DNA from: Kingella pumchi
GTDB taxonomy: Bacteria; Pseudomonadota; Gammaproteobacteria; Burkholderiales; Neisseriaceae
Length of the DNA stretch: 12,503 nt
Reading direction: 5' to 3'
NCBI RefSeq assembly: GCF_022288825.1
Contig: NZ_JAKOOW010000033.1
Span: forward strand, 105,010 to 117,512
This document shows, piece after piece, positions 1 through 5,899 of this stretch (its first letter is position 1; the number at the start of each line of letters is the position of its first letter). The translations under genes and the position numbers were made by a program. The notes under the pieces were generated by a model. The model did not search any database. It had not been told where the DNA came from and saw nothing but the letters and a program-made list of their open reading frames with translations.

Positions 1-14
1 ACCGCATTACTCAT
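1..14 (-). CDS. start of next tail gene, partial (tape measure expected)
   Basis: Only the first four codons are in the window (ATG AGT AAT GCG). The ATG overlaps the TGA stop of the preceding frameshifted tail chaperone in an ATGA junction, the same coupling used at two other junctions in this operon. In long-tailed phages the gene after the G/GT chaperone pair is normally the tape measure protein, so that identity is inferred from position only; no protein sequence supports it. Confidence 0.4.
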
Positions 15-618
15 GTGATGATGCCTTTTTCTCTCAACAGCGCGTCAAATTCCGCTTCACTCAAAACCGCCCCGCCCATCGCGCCGATCGCTTCGTCGGC
101 GTCCATTTGCTGCTGCGGTTCGGCAGCCTGATAGCCCACATACTGCGCAATCAGCAGATGCGCCGGCGGATGCTGCTGCCAGTAGCGCCCTAAATGCTCC
201 AAGCGCGGCAGGTCGATGTTTTGCGCCGTCTCGTCCCATGTCCACCCCGTAGAAGCGCAGACATGGGCGATCAGGCCGCCAAAATCTAACCCGCCGCCGG
301 TACTTCCCCCGCCGCTTCAGCCTCCCGCAGCCGGCGCTGCATGCCTGAAACGTCCATCAACGCCTGAAAAACGTCCATCATATTGCCCACATCTACCAAC
401 TCGCCCACATCTTCGCGGGTCAGCTCGGGATAATTGCGCTTGAGCGCCGCATGTGCCGCGTCGATAGTGGTTGTAACTTGCTCGGCAAAGGGCAGCTTGT
501 CGAACTGCCCCACGCGGTCTTTCAACTGATCCAGCGCGCCCAAAGACAGCGGCGGAATCACATACTCTTTGCCGTTCAGCACCATGCTGATACCGGCCAC
601 TTTGACAATCTCTGCCAT
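11..618 (-). CDS. tail assembly chaperone, -1 frameshift product (GT-like)
   Basis: The 110-residue upstream chaperone frame ends at 286-288, while the -1 frame stays open from about 316 down to a TGA at 11-13. That frame reads like a true protein, with LDFGGLIAHVCASTGW followed by a segment containing DLPRLEHLGRYWQQHPP, a pattern I associate with the T extension of tail chaperones. It has no ATG or GTG start and no Shine-Dalgarno site of its own; the first usable start would be a TTG at 202, inside the conserved part. Joining the frames at the GGGGGAA at 304-310 gives about 202 residues. In lambda and many relatives G and GT coat the tape measure protein during tail assembly. The frameshift is inferred from frame layout, not shown. 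Confidence 0.65.
286..618 (-). CDS. tail assembly chaperone, short form (G-like)
   Basis: This 110-residue protein begins MAEIVKVAGISMVLNGKEY and is followed by helical sequence containing LSLGALDQLKDRVGQF and YPELTREDVGELVDVGNMMDVFQALM. Size, position between the major tail protein and the tape measure start, and the frameshifted extension all fit the gpG class of tail chaperones, which bind the tape measure protein and recruit tail tube subunits. The start is set by GGAG eight bases ahead of ATG 618. Two terminator-like hairpins stand directly upstream, so its expression probably depends on readthrough. The last residues before the stop (AAGEVPAAG) are encoded by the G-rich slip region. Family assignment rests mostly on context and overall sequence pattern. 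Confidence 0.8.
   Translation of the reverse strand: MAEIVKVAGISMVLNGKEYVIPPLSLGALDQLKDRVGQFDKLPFAEQVTTTIDAAHAALKRNYPELTREDVGELVDVGNMMDVFQALMDVSGMQRRLREAEAAGEVPAAG
304..310 (-). other. probable -1 ribosomal frameshift site GGGGGAA
   Basis: In the zero frame the codons are GCG GGG GAA. A -1 slip lets the glycine tRNA re-pair perfectly on GGG, and the glutamate tRNA re-pair on GGA with a single G-U wobble in the middle position. The -1 frame has a stop at 317-319 and the zero frame stops at 286-288, so the shift must lie between these; this is the best heptamer there. A short GGCG/CGCC hairpin can form downstream at about 267-280. It resembles but does not equal lambda's GGGAAAG. Confidence 0.5.
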
Positions 619-633
619 GTTTCAACTCCAAAT

Positions 634-653
634 AAAAAAGCCCCGTGCGGGGC
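634..653 (-). terminator. intrinsic terminator-like hairpin before tail chaperone
   Basis: On the minus strand GCCCC and GGGGC pair across a four-base loop and are followed at once by six T. It lies between the major tail protein and the chaperone, with the chaperone Shine-Dalgarno starting only a few bases past the T-tract. Confidence 0.7.
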
Positions 654-681
654 GAATACGGGAAAATCCCGGGTTTGAAAA

Positions 682-693
682 AGGCAGCCTGAA
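682..693 (+). repeat. DNA uptake sequence AGGCAGCCTGAA
   Basis: Exact 12-mer on the plus strand; left arm of the terminator stem. Confidence 0.85.
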
Positions 694-709
694 AGGATGG
701 GAAACCGTT

Positions 710-721
710 TTCAGGCTGCCT
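710..721 (-). repeat. DNA uptake sequence AGGCAGCCTGAA
   Basis: Exact 12-mer on the minus strand; right arm of the terminator stem. Confidence 0.85.
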
Positions 722-727
722 TACTCC

Positions 728-1495
728 TTACTCCATAATCCACAGCGTGCCGACTTTATAGCCCGCATCGTCGGTGGATGCCGAAAAGTCGATTTCCGGC
801 ACCGAGAAGTCGTCGTTTTTGGTCGAGAACAAGCCCAGCTTGCCGGCGGTAACACAGGCCAGCTCCAACAGCGCCTTTTTGCCCTTGAACTGCGTCAGGT
901 AGGACAGCGCGAAAGTCGGCGTATTACCCATCGCCTTGTTCGCCAGCTCGATTTTCTTCGCCGACGCCAGCGCAAAAGTGTAGCTGTAGCTCAAATACAC
1001 CGTCTTGCCCTTGTCCGCATCGGCAAAATCATACTTGCCCGCCGCGTTCACGCTGTACTGACCCGCCGCAGGATTGGCCGCCACCTTAATAAAGGCACGG
1101 CCGTCTTCGCCGATAATTCCCGCGTCTTCGGCAAACGTGCCGCTGTTGGGCGGCGCAACCGTCAGCGTACCCGCCTGCGGAATCGCCGTGCCGGCGGTAT
1201 CCGCATACAGCGCCTTCATGGTGCCGCTGGCAAACTCCGAGCCGAAAAACAGGGTATTGAGCGCCAAACCGTTAATCAGCGCGCCCTTCATCTTGCCGGA
1301 CACCTTCACTTTGCCCTGCGCCACGGCCAGCGCAAACTGGTTTTGCCCGTAAAACTCTTTGAGTTCCGCCTGTAAATCGACACTCATTTCCTGCAAGCCG
1401 GCAATGCGCACCGGAGTGGCATCGGTTACAGGGTTGCCGTAGGCATCGGTAATCATGCGGACGAACACGTCGCCCGATCCGAATGTAAGCTGCAT
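728..1495 (-). CDS. major tail (tube) protein
   Basis: The 255-residue product forms the tail tube by inference. The N-terminal 85 residues, with FGSGDVFVRMITDAYGNP, ATPVRIAGLQEMSVDLQAEL, EFYGQNQFALAVAQGKVKVSG and ALINGLALNTLFFG, match a recurrent phage tail tube pattern as I remember it. Residues about 88-155 look like an inserted beta-rich segment (GTLTVAPPNSGTF, RAFIKVAANPAAGQYSV), followed by a region rich in beta strands (KTVYLSYSYTFA) and a C-terminal part ending GYKVGTLWIME. The start at ATG 1495 is preceded by AAGGAAA. It lies between the tail terminator-like gene and the tail chaperone, where tube genes usually sit, and has terminator-like hairpins on both sides, so it may be expressed at its own level. 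Confidence 0.82.
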   Translation of the reverse strand: MQLTFGSGDVFVRMITDAYGNPVTDATPVRIAGLQEMSVDLQAELKEFYGQNQFALAVAQGKVKVSGKMKGALINGLALNTLFFGSEFASGTMKALYADTAGTAIPQAGTLTVAPPNSGTFAEDAGIIGEDGRAFIKVAANPAAGQYSVNAAGKYDFADADKGKTVYLSYSYTFALASAKKIELANKAMGNTPTFALSYLTQFKGKKALLELACVTAGKLGLFSTKNDDFSVPEIDFSASTDDAGYKVGTLWIME

Positions 1496-1526
1496 ATCGC
1501 TTTCCTTTCAAAGCCCTTGCGGGTAT

Positions 1527-1549
1527 AAAAAAACAGCCCTTTCAGGCTG
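1527..1549 (-). terminator. terminator-like hairpin built on an uptake sequence
   Basis: On the minus strand CAGCC and GGCTG (1545-1549 and 1534-1538) pair across a six-base loop and are followed by seven T. The left part is a near-exact uptake sequence (TGGCAGCCTGAA, 1541-1552) that also supplies the TGA stop of the upstream gene. It stands just before the major tail protein leader. Confidence 0.7.
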
Positions 1550-1970
1550 CCAAAATCACAATCGGCACGATGGCGACGGCTTGGCTGCCAAGCGTCCCTT
1601 CATCCGTCTCAATCGTCCCTTCCACGCGGCAATACTCGATTACCGCCCCATCCGCCACAAGCACCGTCCTGCCCGTTACCGGATGGATGGCATTTGTCGC
1701 AGCGCACACCGCATCAATCAGCGGGTTGATGATTGGCGCCGGCGGCTGGTCGTCAGTCTGCACATAAATGTACACATCCGCCCGCAGCAGCCATTTGCCC
1801 GCTTCGCCGGTCTTGGTTAGTGCCTGCTGGTTGCCTTGTGCCATAAACAGCGCCGGCTGGTCGTGCCGCTGCACATCATTCCAATGCAGCAGGCGGCGGC
1901 TTTTGGTAACAAAACCATCCAATGCTTCCAGCCTAGCCCAAAGCGCCGCATAAACCGCTTCCCTGTTCAT
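1542..1970 (-). CDS. tail terminator / tail completion-like protein
   Basis: A 142-residue protein starting MNREAVYAALWARLEALDGF, with LLHWNDVQRHDQPALFMAQG, an alternating strand stretch WLLRADVYIYVQTDDQPPAP and a C-terminal strand GSQAVAIVPIVILAA. This layout (N-terminal helix, then beta sheet, about 140 residues) and its place between the HK97 gp10-like protein and the tail tube protein fit the tail terminator class (gpU-like), which caps the tube and joins it to the head. The start ATG overlaps the stop of the preceding gene by four bases (ATGA), indicating translational coupling. The stop codon lies inside an uptake sequence, giving the AA end. Sequence evidence for the family is modest. 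Confidence 0.65.
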   Translation of the reverse strand: MNREAVYAALWARLEALDGFVTKSRRLLHWNDVQRHDQPALFMAQGNQQALTKTGEAGKWLLRADVYIYVQTDDQPPAPIINPLIDAVCAATNAIHPVTGRTVLVADGAVIEYCRVEGTIETDEGTLGSQAVAIVPIVILAA

Positions 1971-2449
1971 TGCCTTGCCCTTTCAACAGCCCTGCCCAAT
2001 TCCTGCTCGATAGCCGGCCGCAAGTCCCGTAGCGCCGTGCGCAAAAACGAGCGTTCCGGGTAATTTACCCGCCGGCTGTGCGCGCCCACCCGAGCGGTAC
2101 GCGGCGAAGCGAGTGTATGCCCGAATACCTGCCGCACCTGCCGCAGATGGGCTTTTACCGACACCGTGCCGGCAAAGCCGTATTCGTGCATCACACCGTA
2201 GCGCACATTGGTATTGACTGTGCCGCTTACCTGATTACCGCTGCTCTCCACCTTCTGATGGATCGAGCGGCGCAGGTTGCCCGTCTGCACGTTCAGCACC
2301 CGCCCCGACAAGCGGTTCGCCATCACTTCCCGCTGCAGTATCAGCGTCAGGCGGCCGATAGAAACTTCCATCTCGGTTTGGATGCGCGGCGACCACGCCT
2401 GCAAGGCGGCCGTCAGCGCTTCCATGCCGGTAAAGTCCGCTCTAATCAT
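1967..2449 (-). CDS. HK97 gp10-like head-tail joining / minor tail protein
   Basis: A 160-residue protein, MIRADFTGMEALTAALQAW onward. Recognisable family points are the N-terminal helix, QTGNLRRSIHQKV, the strand VNTNVRYGVMHEYGFAG, and the C-terminal R.FLRTALRDLRPAIEQEL helix; these are typical of the HK97 gp10 family, which closes or connects the head-tail interface. An upstream extension of the frame to 2551 is possible but is arginine-rich noise overlapping the connector gene; ATG 2449, one base after the connector stop, fits better. It shares an ATGA overlap with the next gene. Residues 109-130 (LASPRTARVGAHSRRVNYP) match the usual 'R.V....YPERSFL' tail of the family. Confidence 0.75.
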   Translation of the reverse strand: MIRADFTGMEALTAALQAWSPRIQTEMEVSIGRLTLILQREVMANRLSGRVLNVQTGNLRRSIHQKVESSGNQVSGTVNTNVRYGVMHEYGFAGTVSVKAHLRQVRQVFGHTLASPRTARVGAHSRRVNYPERSFLRTALRDLRPAIEQELGRAVERARQ

Positions 2450-2461
2450 TTCAGGCTGCCT
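2450..2461 (-). repeat. DNA uptake sequence AGGCAGCCTGAA
   Basis: Exact 12-mer on the minus strand spanning the connector stop codon; its TGA is the stop and its last A is one base before the next ATG. Confidence 0.85.
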
Positions 2462-2975
2462 TTCTGCGGTACTGCTGCAAAATCGAATACGCCGCCGGCG
2501 GCATACCGGCCGATTGGGCAAACGTCGCAAACGTGATGGTCTCGCCTGCAAGCGTCTTGCTTTGGATGCCGCCGTTCTTGGCTTCGTTTATCCGCTGCAT
2601 GGCAATCTCCAGCACCGCTTCGGCAATATCGGCCGGCACGGTTTCATAACCGGCGCGATACCGCACTTCCACATTGCGCAAACCCTTGTCAAAGCCATGC
2701 GGGCGCATCAGCAGCCAGTCGTCAAAATCCCAGCCGTCGGCCGCACGCCCGTTGATTCGCACAGACGTTACCGCCTGCACGGGATACTGGTTCAGCACCA
2801 GCCGGTCTTTGCCGTTGCCGTTGTAGCGCTCGGTGTAGTCCGCCGCTTCGATCTTGCGCTCAAGGTAGGTTTCCACCGCCGCCGAGATGCCGGCGAGCAT
2901 CTGGGTAAACTGCTTATCCTGCCGGTCGTGGTCTATTCCCAAGCGCAGCTTCAGCGCTTCAAGCGTCGCCAGCAT
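2451..2975 (-). CDS. head-tail connector protein (gp6-like)
   Basis: From ATG 2975 the product is 174 residues, starting MLATLEALKLRLGIDHDRQD. The opening helix, AAVETYLERKIEAADYTERYNGNG, LVLNQYPVQAVTSVRINGR and VEVRYRAGYETVPADIAEAVLEIAMQR form the standard series of head-tail connector (HK97 gp6 / phage_connect) features: DNA-packaging adaptor rings attached to the portal. A longer reading to 3068 would overlap the previous gene by over 100 bases and lacks family-like sequence; ATG 2975 overlaps it by only 17 bases. The C-terminus (residues about 140-174) is basic and ends RRKAA at an uptake-sequence stop codon. Confidence 0.8.
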   Translation of the reverse strand: MLATLEALKLRLGIDHDRQDKQFTQMLAGISAAVETYLERKIEAADYTERYNGNGKDRLVLNQYPVQAVTSVRINGRAADGWDFDDWLLMRPHGFDKGLRNVEVRYRAGYETVPADIAEAVLEIAMQRINEAKNGGIQSKTLAGETITFATFAQSAGMPPAAYSILQQYRRKAA

Positions 2976-3168
2976 GGCTTTTCGCCTTGCGTTTTCCGCC
3001 TTCAGGCTGCCCGCCGGCTTCAGGCGCGTTGCTAAAACCGAACTGATACAGAAATTCAGCGGCAGCAACCGGCACTTGAACCATGCCGTCTTCTACTGTG
3101 TAATTTTCGCCGCCGAAGGAAACGTCGGAAAAGCCTTCCGGCGCAGCCAGTTTAATCAAATCAGACAT
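2959..3168 (-). CDS. small protein after capsid gene, unknown function
   Basis: A 69-residue product starting MSDLIKLAAPEGFSDVSFGG, with a beta-like stretch ENYTVEDGMVQVPVAAAEFL and a basic, glycine-rich tail (AGGQPEGGKRKAKSHAGDA). ATG 3168 is preferred over ATG 3207 because GGAG lies eight bases ahead of it and because the upstream ATG would sit in the terminator stem. Small proteins of this size often follow the capsid gene in phages of this class and may be head decoration or joining proteins, but no function is established here. The tail includes a Q-P-E triplet coded by a near-exact uptake sequence at 3001-3012. Confidence 0.65.
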   Translation of the reverse strand: MSDLIKLAAPEGFSDVSFGGENYTVEDGMVQVPVAAAEFLYQFGFSNAPEAGGQPEGGKRKAKSHAGDA

Positions 3169-3180
3169 TGCGATTTCTCC

Positions 3181-3198
3181 AAAAAAGGCGGCCGCCTT
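3181..3198 (-). terminator. terminator-like palindrome after capsid gene
   Basis: AAGGCGGCCGCCTT (3185-3198) is a perfect 14-bp palindrome that can fold to a five-pair stem with a GGCC loop; on the minus strand it runs into T6, then GGAG of the next gene. The short stem makes termination less certain than at the other sites. It contains a NotI site. Confidence 0.45.
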
Positions 3199-3236
3199 GA
3201 AACTCAAACGCCGCTGCGATACAGGCAGCAGCTCGT

Positions 3237-3246
3237 TTCAGACGGC
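3237..3246 (-). repeat. classical Neisseria uptake core GCCGTCTGAA
   Basis: Exact 10-mer on the minus strand in the gap after the capsid gene; the 12-base extension reads CGGCCGTCTGAA. It belongs to a different dialect from the AGGCAGCCTGAA copies. Confidence 0.75.
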
Positions 3247-3256
3247 CGGTTAAAGG

Positions 3257-4750
3257 TTAGCCCGCGTTGGTAATCACACCAAAGGCCGGCATAAAGAAGC
3301 CCTGCAGCACTTCGTCGGCGTACACGCCATACTCGTAGCGGCGGGTGCGCAGCGGCCATTCGAGCTGGTAATACTCTTGGCGGGTGCGAACCTGCAGCAG
3401 GTTGCCGATGCCCTGCACATAGGCCGGCAGTCGCTGCGAGTAGAACAGATAGGTGCCGGCCGGCAGGTTGGGATGGACGACAATATCCAGCTCGTCGCCG
3501 GTGATTTTGTTCAGGTAGCTGCCCAAAACCACACCGGCCTTGATGGCGGCGGTATTGTTCACATCCACGTTCAGCTTAATCAACGGCGCACCGTTGTTGC
3601 CCAAAATCAGCTTGGTCAGCGCCGCAAGGTCGGCGGCATTGACGTACACGGTATCGGGCGATAGACGGTAGCGGGTGTAGAAGTGGGCAAAGGCCGCTTC
3701 AAACTCGTTCACGCCGCCGGCGCCGTCGGAAGTCAGCGCGCCGCCCTTGTTGTCCGCCCAGTAGCCACCGGAATCCGGCAGCGCGATTTGGGTCAGCAGG
3801 CCGTCAAATTCCAGCGAAGAAGTGGAGTTGTCGGCATCGGGCAGGCTGGCCGCCGTCTGTTTGCCCTGCGCGTCGGCAGAGATTTCCACACGGGCGGCGG
3901 TAGTAACCGCACCCAGTTTTTCCGCACCGGCAGCGCCCCAAAACCAAGCGTAAGCCACCGCACCGCGCACGGCGGAAACGCTGGCGATTACCACCTTCTT
4001 ACCGGCATTGGCCACGCTGGCCGCCGCCGATTTCTGTGCCGAACCGCCGCCGAAAGTATCGGTCGTGCCGTCAGCATTGGTGCGGGTAATCTGCGCGGGA
4101 ATTTCCGCATCGGCAATATTCAGGAATTGGCCGCTGGCGCCGTTGTTCGCGCCGGCTACATCCCAATAAGCCTGCAAGCCCAAAGCCACGCAGATAATCG
4201 ACAGCGCGCCGTCGGACAAGGTGGATTGGCCGTCCTTGGCTACAGCCGAAGGCGTCGGCGTGATGCCTGCTTTCAGGCTGGTGTTGCCGCCCAGCAGCAT
4301 CATCTCTTCGGCAATCATGGTTGCCTGCAGGGTTTGGGTTACCGCCAGCGCCTTCACGTCTTCAAAACCGCGCGCCGCGTAATCGGCTTCAAAGGTTACG
4401 AAGTTTTCCAAACCAAAGGCGCGGTAGGCGGCAAAGCGCTCCACCTGCTTGTGGGCAATCGTGCCGCCGCGCTGGCCTTCGCTGATGCCCGCGCGCTGGT
4501 TTTTGATGTTGATGCCGGTGATCGCCTTCCAGTTCGCCTGCGTGGCACGGCCGCCACCCACGCGCGGGATGCGGTTGCGCAGCGGCGTCAGCACCGGATA
4601 CAGCTTTTGCGACGGGGCAGTTAGGTCATAGGTCTGCAGGCCGGTAGTCGGGCTGCCCGGCTGCGTATAGCCTTTGGCGATGTTCTCGCCGCCGGCTTGG
4701 GCGGATTTCATCAATTCGATGGTTTCCTGCGTGATTTGCTTCATATTCAT
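3257..4750 (-). CDS. major capsid protein with inserted Ig/FN3-like domain
   Basis: A 497-residue capsid protein. The N-terminal arm (residues 10-60, ending TAPSQKLYPVLTPLRNRIPR) and the ITGINIKNQRAGISEGQRGG loop are the usual beginning of this HK97-fold group, and the C-terminal LPAYVQGIGNLLQVRTRQEYYQLEW and RRYEYGVYADEVLQGFFMPAFG complete it. Residues about 160-305 interrupt the fold: an ITRTNADGTTDTFGGG segment, then KKVVIASVSAVRGAVAYAWF and AARVEIS, which look like beta strands of an Ig or fibronectin type III-like domain, probably displayed on the capsid surface. The start has AGGAG eight bases upstream, and a terminator-like hairpin stands between it and the protease gene. The family call is firm; the domain type is an inference from strand pattern. 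Confidence 0.88.
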   Translation of the reverse strand: MNMKQITQETIELMKSAQAGGENIAKGYTQPGSPTTGLQTYDLTAPSQKLYPVLTPLRNRIPRVGGGRATQANWKAITGINIKNQRAGISEGQRGGTIAHKQVERFAAYRAFGLENFVTFEADYAARGFEDVKALAVTQTLQATMIAEEMMLLGGNTSLKAGITPTPSAVAKDGQSTLSDGALSIICVALGLQAYWDVAGANNGASGQFLNIADAEIPAQITRTNADGTTDTFGGGSAQKSAAASVANAGKKVVIASVSAVRGAVAYAWFWGAAGAEKLGAVTTAARVEISADAQGKQTAASLPDADNSTSSLEFDGLLTQIALPDSGGYWADNKGGALTSDGAGGVNEFEAAFAHFYTRYRLSPDTVYVNAADLAALTKLILGNNGAPLIKLNVDVNNTAAIKAGVVLGSYLNKITGDELDIVVHPNLPAGTYLFYSQRLPAYVQGIGNLLQVRTRQEYYQLEWPLRTRRYEYGVYADEVLQGFFMPAFGVITNAG

Positions 4751-4764
4751 GTTTCAAGCTCCTA

Positions 4765-4791
4765 AAAATAAAAAAACCGCCTGTAAGCGGT
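4765..4791 (-). terminator. terminator-like hairpin before capsid gene
   Basis: On the minus strand ACCGC and GCGGT pair across a six-base loop, followed by seven T, an A and a further T5. It occupies most of the 45-base gap between the protease stop and the capsid Shine-Dalgarno. Confidence 0.7.
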
Positions 4792-4795
4792 AGGT

Positions 4796-5890
4796 TTACA
4801 AGCGGCCGGTTTGGGCTGCCTTAATCAGCGTCGCCACATCGTCAAGCGTGCCGTCGCTTTTCACTATCGGCGTGAAACCGTTTAACGGGTCTTGTTCGCC
4901 GCCATTGTCTTCTGCCTTGCTCACGGCTTTCAGGCTGCCTTTGGGCGCTTCAGGCTGCTGCTTCAGCGCTTCGATCTCCGCCTTGGCCGCAGCCAAATCC
5001 GCCTGAGCCTTGGCAAGCTCGTCAGCCTGCGCCGTTTTCTGCAGGCTTTCAGGCTGCGCCGCCTTTTCGGCGTTCAGGCTGCCTGCTTCATGCTCGACCA
5101 GCGCTTTCAGGGCATCCATCAGCTCGCCCGCTGCCGTTTTGGCCTTGCCCACCACTTCGTCGGGCAGCTGGGAATATTCGGAATCGCTGATAAACCATTG
5201 CAGGCCGCGAATCACGCCGGCCAGTTCGGAAACGTCGTACATGGATTTTTCTACCAGCTCGGTTTTTACCGGCTCGTCCGCAGACTTGTTCAGCATCTCG
5301 CGCAGGCGGGCAATTTCGTCAGGCGTAAAGTCCGCTTTCTCGGCTTCGTCCGCCTGATCGTCCTTTTGTCCGACAGCATCATCCGGCTTGCCGTTTTCGG
5401 CCGGCACATCTGCCGCGTCGGCATCTTTGTCGTCTTCGGCCTGCTCCGCGCCCTTATCCGCCTTAAAGCAGGTAAACACCGCATCGGGATTGGCCGGGCG
5501 GTCAACCAAGCTGATTTCCGTCAGCTTCACGCCCTTAATCAGCGATTTGTTCAAATCGTCCCGCGCCGTTACCGTGCCGCCGATGGAAAAGCCCTTGTAC
5601 ACGCCGGTCCGCACCTTCAGCACCGCCACCGGATCGACCACATGCGCGCCGAAGTAGGTGCGGCCGTCGTCTTCGACCTTGATTTCAATCGCCGTACCCG
5701 CCGCGCTTTTGCCGTGCATCTCACGCACCGCGCCGAACTTCATGTAATCGGGGATGGCCGCCTTCATCGCTTCGGCCGTGATGATTTCGCCGTCCGAATC
5801 GACCGCTTCGCTCGAAGCGTAGCCCCACACCTTGACGGTGCCGTCGTCCTGCTGCTCTGTTTTGGCGATTTCGCCGTATAGTCTTGCCAT
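4796..5890 (-). CDS. XkdF-like prohead protease with scaffold-like tail
   Basis: A 364-residue protein. Residues 1-140 form an XkdF-type phage serine protease domain: VWGYASSEAVDSDGEII, the histidine at 59 in REMHGKSAAGTA, and serine 102 in VYKGFSIGGTV, then LTEISLVDRPANPDA. Residues about 145-190 are very acidic and low in complexity (AEDDKDADAADVP). Residues 255-320 are alanine- and lysine-rich with strong coiled-coil character (ADELAKAQADLAAAKAEIEAL). There is no separate scaffold gene between this and the capsid gene, so the tail may act as the scaffold, released by the protease domain. ATG 5890 follows AGGAG that overlaps the portal stop codon. Four uptake sequences are translated in the tail as Q-P-E or G-S-L. 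Confidence 0.8.
   Translation of the reverse strand: MARLYGEIAKTEQQDDGTVKVWGYASSEAVDSDGEIITAEAMKAAIPDYMKFGAVREMHGKSAAGTAIEIKVEDDGRTYFGAHVVDPVAVLKVRTGVYKGFSIGGTVTARDDLNKSLIKGVKLTEISLVDRPANPDAVFTCFKADKGAEQAEDDKDADAADVPAENGKPDDAVGQKDDQADEAEKADFTPDEIARLREMLNKSADEPVKTELVEKSMYDVSELAGVIRGLQWFISDSEYSQLPDEVVGKAKTAAGELMDALKALVEHEAGSLNAEKAAQPESLQKTAQADELAKAQADLAAAKAEIEALKQQPEAPKGSLKAVSKAEDNGGEQDPLNGFTPIVKSDGTLDDVATLIKAAQTGRL
4929..4940 (-). repeat. DNA uptake sequence AGGCAGCCTGAA
   Basis: Exact 12-mer within the protease coding region, read as Gly-Ser-Leu-Lys. Confidence 0.8.
5073..5084 (-). repeat. DNA uptake sequence AGGCAGCCTGAA
   Basis: Exact 12-mer within the protease coding region, read as Gly-Ser-Leu-Asn. 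Confidence 0.8.
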
Positions 5891-5899
5891 TTCAAGCTC

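Larger units (their letters stand above)
678..722 (-). terminator. uptake-sequence inverted repeat acting as terminator
   Basis: Two AGGCAGCCTGAA copies face each other (682-693 and 710-721). With flanking bases they form a perfect 14-bp stem (681-694 with 709-722) and a 14-base loop. On the minus strand the stem runs into five T, in the right place to end major tail protein transcripts. Paired uptake sequences serving as terminators are well known in Neisseria. It sits in tandem with the hairpin at 634-653. Confidence 0.7.

Noticed and set aside
57..245. Third reading frame (62 codons) at the end of the tail chaperone
   Set aside because: Cys/Arg/Ala-rich noise; the frame reaching 11 carries the tail-chaperone-like sequence instead.
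678..722. Inverted repeat considered as a small mobile element (Correia-like)
   Set aside because: The arms are just two uptake sequences with a short loop; no target duplication or element ends.
569..1375. Plus-strand ORF of 268 codons opposite the major tail protein
   Set aside because: Arg/Gln/His-rich shadow frame that begins in the tail chaperone antisense; no start signal.
3683..5881. Plus-strand ORFs of 313 and 329 codons opposite capsid and protease genes
   Set aside because: Low-quality translations lacking motifs, antisense to well-supported genes.
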